A model generated the notes under the pieces. It was given only the letters and a program-made list of their open reading frames with translations. It did not search any database and was not told the DNA's origin. Shown piece by piece: positions 5,698 through 8,406 of a DNA stretch of 8,406 nt. Position 1 is the stretch's first letter. Each line of letters opens with the position of its first letter. The DNA comes from an uncultured Fretibacterium sp. (lineage in GTDB: Bacteria; Synergistota; Synergistia; Synergistales; Aminobacteriaceae). Where the stretch lies: contig NZ_CALHIQ010000157.1 of the NCBI RefSeq assembly GCF_938030725.1, positions 1-8,406 of the forward strand, in the 5' to 3' direction. A program made the position numbers and the translations under genes.

Positions 5698-5755
5698 GGA
5701 AGCGGACCCAGCCAGAATCCACCAAAATCCAAACGAAGAGCGCGGCGGGAGAGCG

Positions 5756-7492
5756 TCAATTCCGCCTCTTCAGCGCCGCAGCCAGGGCGTGAGCTTCCGC
5801 CAGCTCCTCGGCGGTGGCCGCGCCCTGTTTCATCCTCGCGTTCAGCGCGGCGAGGCGGGCCTCGCCCCTGCGCCGCTTCAGCGCCGTACAGACGACGCCC
5901 CAGGGGTCCGCGCCGTCGGGGGAGGCGACAAGCTCGTCGCAGAAGGCGTCGCCCCGCGCCAGCAGGGCCAGGGGATATCGGTCGTTCAGCGACAGCCAGC
6001 GCGCCTCCAGCGCCGCAGGGGACTCCATCAGGATGGAGAGGGCCACCTCCTTCACCCGCTCGTCGGAGAGAAGCGCCAGCACCTCCTCCGCAGGCGTCCG
6101 GCGACGGGTCCCGTCGCGCCAGAGGAGGGAGCACAGCGCGGACTCGAGCGGGTCCAGCGCCAGCTTCCGCGGAGGCTCATGCCCCTCCGGCGCGGGGGCC
6201 TCCGATGGGCGGGACGCGGGGCGCGGGGCGCGGCGGCGAAAGTCCTCGAGCTCCCTCCAGAACTCGTGGGGGTAGAGGTTCAGCGCTCCGGCCAACTCGG
6301 GGACGTGGGGGGCGATGCTGGAGGGGTCCAGTTGCAGGAGGCCGTTCATGAGGGACTCCACGCCGGCCCGGCGGGCGTCCGGCAACTCCAGGGCCCCTCG
6401 AACGGCAGCCAGGTGCTGGAGGATCAGCGGACGCGCGTTCGCGATCGCCGCCTCGAAGCGGGCCGGGCCTCCGGACGCCAGCAGGAATTCGTCCGGGTCC
6501 TTCCCCGACGGCAGCGAGACGACGCGCACGTCAAGCCCCAGCTCCTGAAGGACGTACATGCCGCGCAGCGTCGCCTCCTGCCCCGCCGCGTCGCTGTCGT
6601 AACAGATGTAACAGGTGTCGCTGAAGCGCTTGAGCAGCCGTGCCTGGTCCTCCGTCAGGGAGGTCCCCAGGGAGGCCACGGCCTCCGGAAAGCCGCACAG
6701 GTGCAGCCGCAGGGCGTCCATGTAGCCCTCCACCAGGATGGAGCGCTTTCGCTCCCGAATGGCGCTTCGGGCCTCGTGCAGCAGGTAGAGGTTTCTGCGC
6801 TTGCTGTAGATCTCCCCCTCCGGACTGTTGATGTACTTCGCGCCCTCGCCGTCCACGAGGCGCCCGCCAAAGGCGATGACGCGCCCCGCGACGTTCCGGA
6901 TGGGGAACATCAGCCGCCCGCGGAATCGGTCGTAGACGCCGCCCCGCTGCCCTTCCAGCGCCAGCCCACAGGCGACGGCCTGGCGCTCCGTGACGCCCTG
7001 GCTCCGAAGGTGTCGGGTCAGCGAGTCCCAGGAGCTGCCGCTCCAGCCGAGGCCGAAGCGCTCCGCGTCCGAGGGGGAAAGGCTGCGCCGGTCCAGGTAG
7101 GCCCGCGCCGCCGCGCCCTCCGGCCCCCGGAGCTGCGCGCTGAAGAACCGGGCCGCCTCCCCCATGACCTCGTACAGGTCGCCACCCGCGCGCTTCCCGT
7201 CGCCGCGCCGCGTCAGCGTCACCCCCGCCCGCTCCGCCAAAAGCTCAAGGCACGCGCGGAAGTCCAACCCCTCCGTTTCCATGACGAAGGTGAAGACGTC
7301 GCCTCCCTTGCCGCAGCCAAAGCAGTGGTAGTTCTGCCGCTCCTGGGACACGTGGAAGGATGGCGTCTTCTCGTTGTGGAAGGGGCACAGGCCCACGAAG
7401 TCCCGCCCGGCGCGGCGCAGCCGCACCCGGTCCCCAACGATGTCCACGATGTCCAGTTTTTCCTTGACGAGCTGCACGTCGTCGTTTGCCAT
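5756..7492 (-). CDS. dnaG: DNA primase DnaG, 578 aa
   Basis: DnaG makes the RNA primers used at the replication fork, working with the DnaB helicase. The N-terminal CHC2 zinc-binding domain has C36-x2-H39 (CPFH) and C57-x2-C60 (CFGC). The RNA-polymerase core includes RFRGRLMFPI (189-198) and AFGGR (207-211). The Toprim metal site is EGYMD (255-259, E255) and DSDAAG (299-304, D299 and D301), with KDPDE at 331-335. The C-terminal region, about 440-578, is the less conserved helicase-binding part. The overall length is slightly short but normal. ATG 7492 is supported by AAGGAG 8 nt upstream (plus 7501-7506). The gene stands alone: hppA upstream ends at its own terminator and convergent alr lies downstream, so the common dnaG-rpoD arrangement is absent. 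No clear -10 box was found in its short leader. Confidence 0.96.
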   Translation of the reverse strand: MANDDVQLVKEKLDIVDIVGDRVRLRRAGRDFVGLCPFHNEKTPSFHVSQERQNYHCFGCGKGGDVFTFVMETEGLDFRACLELLAERAGVTLTRRGDGKRAGGDLYEVMGEAARFFSAQLRGPEGAAARAYLDRRSLSPSDAERFGLGWSGSSWDSLTRHLRSQGVTERQAVACGLALEGQRGGVYDRFRGRLMFPIRNVAGRVIAFGGRLVDGEGAKYINSPEGEIYSKRRNLYLLHEARSAIRERKRSILVEGYMDALRLHLCGFPEAVASLGTSLTEDQARLLKRFSDTCYICYDSDAAGQEATLRGMYVLQELGLDVRVVSLPSGKDPDEFLLASGGPARFEAAIANARPLILQHLAAVRGALELPDARRAGVESLMNGLLQLDPSSIAPHVPELAGALNLYPHEFWRELEDFRRRAPRPASRPSEAPAPEGHEPPRKLALDPLESALCSLLWRDGTRRRTPAEEVLALLSDERVKEVALSILMESPAALEARWLSLNDRYPLALLARGDAFCDELVASPDGADPWGVVCTALKRRRGEARLAALNARMKQGAATAEELAEAHALAAALKRRN

Positions 7493-7506
7493 AGCGGAAG
7501 CTCCTT

Positions 7507-7555
7507 TCGAGAGCAGGTCGAGAGCGCGGCTTTGAGGCGTTCAAAAGGCGTTCAA
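7507..7555. repeat. Two pairs of direct repeats at 11-bp pitch in the dnaG leader
   Basis: TCGAGAGC occurs at 7507-7514 and 7518-7525, and AGGCGTTCAA at 7535-7544 and 7546-7555. In both pairs the copies begin 11 bp apart, about one helical turn. The first pair adjoins the dnaG Shine-Dalgarno site; the second abuts the T-rich tail of the hppA terminator. They lie where the dnaG promoter or operator should be, but function is not shown. Confidence 0.5.
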
Positions 7556-7592
7556 GACAGAAAAGTTCGGGAGGGCGGACGCCCTCCCGAAC
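7553..7592 (-). terminator. Rho-independent terminator of hppA
   Basis: The arms GTTCGGGAGGGCG (7565-7577) and CGCCCTCCCGAAC (7580-7592) are perfectly complementary over 13 bp; the practical form is a 12-bp stem with a GGAC-type tetraloop. On the minus strand the stem is followed by TTTTCTGTCTT (plus 7564-7554), a U-rich tail. It lies about 75 nt after the hppA stop and before dnaG on the same strand, so it should insulate dnaG from hppA transcription. Confidence 0.85.
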
Positions 7593-7632
7593 TACAGTCG
7601 ATATTCCGCCGGCCGTCCGGTTTATTCCGTTT

Positions 7633-7658
7633 CCAAGTCCTTTGCAAGCAAGGCTTGG
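7633..7658 (-). other. Hairpin just after the hppA stop codon
   Basis: CCAAG (7633-7637) and CCTT (7639-7642) pair with AAGG (7650-7653) and CTTGG (7654-7658), giving a 9-bp stem with a single bulged base and a 7-nt loop. It begins 10 nt after the hppA stop. The following minus-strand bases are not T-rich, so it probably protects the mRNA 3' end rather than terminating. Confidence 0.4.
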
Positions 7659-7668
7659 GAGCTGAAAT

Positions 7669-8406
7669 TTAGAACAGCGGGGCCAGCACGAGGGCCACCA
7701 CGGTCATCAGCTTGATCAGGATGTTCAGGCTGGGGCCGGCCGTGTCCTTGAAGGGGTCGCCCACCGTGTCGCCAACGACGGCCGCGGCGTGGTTCTTAGA
7801 GCCCTTGCCGCCGTAGTTGCCCTCCTCGATGTACTTCTTGGCGTTATCCCAGGCGCCGCCCGCGTTGGACATGAAGATGGCCATCATGACGCCCGTGACG
7901 ATGGCGCCGCCCAGCAGGCCACCCAGCGCCTCCTTGCCCAGCAGCCAGCCCACCAGGATGGGCGCAGCGATGGCGAGGCAGCCGGGGACGATCATCTGGG
8001 TGAGGGCCGCGTGGGTGGAGATGGCCACGCACTTCTCGTACTCCGGCTTGCCCGTCCCCTCCATGATGCCGACGATCTCACGGAACTGACGGCGCACCTC
8101 CTCGATCATCGCCTGAGCCGCCTTGCTGACGGCCTCGATGGACAGGGCACAGAAGATGAAGGGCAGCATGCCGCCCAGGAACATGCCCACGATGACCTTC
8201 GGGTCCATGATGTCGATCTTGCTGATGCCCGCAGCCTGGGAGTAGGCGACGAACAGGGCCAGCGCGGTGAGGGCCGCGGAGCCGATGGCGAGGCCCTTGC
8301 CCATGGCGGCGGTGGTGTTGCCGATGGCGTCCAGGTGGTCCGTGATCTCGCGGACCTCCTCAGGCAGGTCACTCATCTCGGCGATGCCGCCCGCGTTGTC
8401 GGAGAT
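7669..8406 (-). CDS. hppA: Membrane-bound ion-translocating pyrophosphatase, C-terminal part (partial)
   Basis: The frame enters from beyond 8406 and encodes the last 245 residues. HppA couples pyrophosphate hydrolysis to H+ or Na+ pumping across the membrane, saving energy in many anaerobes. Recognisable active-site segments are SDNAGGIAEM (residues 2-11 of the fragment), SNAGGAWDNAKKYIE (180-194) and VGDTVGDPFKDTAGPSLN (211-228), which carry the Asp, Asn and Lys ligands for Mg-pyrophosphate. Several hydrophobic helices separate them, and the protein ends APLF. In GNTTAAMGKG (29-38) the position that is Lys in K+-independent enzymes is Ala, with Gly three residues on, so this is the K+-dependent type. 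Whether H+ or Na+ is pumped cannot be told from this part. An internal ATG at 8376 is not a start, because the conserved frame continues upstream. Confidence 0.95.
   Translation of the reverse strand: MSDNAGGIAEMSDLPEEVREITDHLDAIGNTTAAMGKGLAIGSAALTALALFVAYSQAAGISKIDIMDPKVIVGMFLGGMLPFIFCALSIEAVSKAAQAMIEEVRRQFREIVGIMEGTGKPEYEKCVAISTHAALTQMIVPGCLAIAAPILVGWLLGKEALGGLLGGAIVTGVMMAIFMSNAGGAWDNAKKYIEEGNYGGKGSKNHAAAVVGDTVGDPFKDTAGPSLNILIKLMTVVALVLAPLF

Noticed and set aside
5698..5755. Bidirectional terminator between alr and dnaG
   Set aside because: No convincing stem with flanking A/T tracts could be found in this 58-bp gap.
5789..7672. A 627-codon open frame on the plus strand, antisense to dnaG
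   Set aside because: It is a shadow in GC-rich DNA: no recognisable domain, low-complexity Arg/Gln/Val-rich composition, and the opposite strand encodes unmistakable DnaG.

Overview
The window is GC-rich bacterial chromosome carrying housekeeping genes and one intact insertion sequence of visibly lower GC. Gene content is DnaG primase, alanine racemase, a K+-dependent-type membrane pyrophosphatase, a TlyA-type rRNA methyltransferase, a Tim44-like membrane protein and an HD-domain protein. This fits an anaerobic, peptidoglycan-making bacterium. Synergistota is my best guess from the general look of DnaG, the HD protein and HppA, but that rests on recall and was not tested.

Layout: (1) 1-1403, plus strand: the last 51 codons of a tlyA-like gene, then a 403-residue HD-domain protein 33 bp downstream, probably co-transcribed. 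(2) 1419-2360, minus strand: a 313-residue Tim44-like membrane protein with a C-terminal zinc ribbon, convergent with the HD gene and only 15 bp from it. (3) About 2378-4290, minus strand: an IS607-family element with a MerR-HTH serine recombinase (tnpA) overlapping tnpB by 7 bp. A putative omega-RNA covers the 3' end of tnpB. All catalytic residues I can check are present. The element sits just upstream of the ribosome-binding site of the Tim44-like gene. That gene is therefore cut off from its original upstream region and now lies as a third cistron behind tnpA-tnpB. (4) About 4291-4545: the remaining intergenic region, probably once the divergent control region between the Tim44-like gene and alr. 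It holds a GC-rich hairpin, three 15-bp and two 12-bp tandem repeats that together place six copies of one hexamer in a mirror-image array, a strong sigma-70-type promoter for alr and an 8-bp hairpin in the alr leader. (5) 4546-5697, plus strand: alr. (6) 5756-7492, minus strand: dnaG, convergent with alr and not followed by rpoD. (7) 7493-7668: the dnaG leader with two pairs of direct repeats, each at 11-bp pitch, and a strong intrinsic terminator for hppA. (8) 7669-8406, minus strand: the C-terminal third or so of hppA, running off the window.

I see no new multi-gene system. The most unusual signals are the mirror-image hexamer array that ends in the alr -35 box, the IS607 insertion between the Tim44-like gene and its former upstream region (with an omega-RNA guide that would match that gene's translation start), and the apparent degenerate second HD domain in the HD protein.
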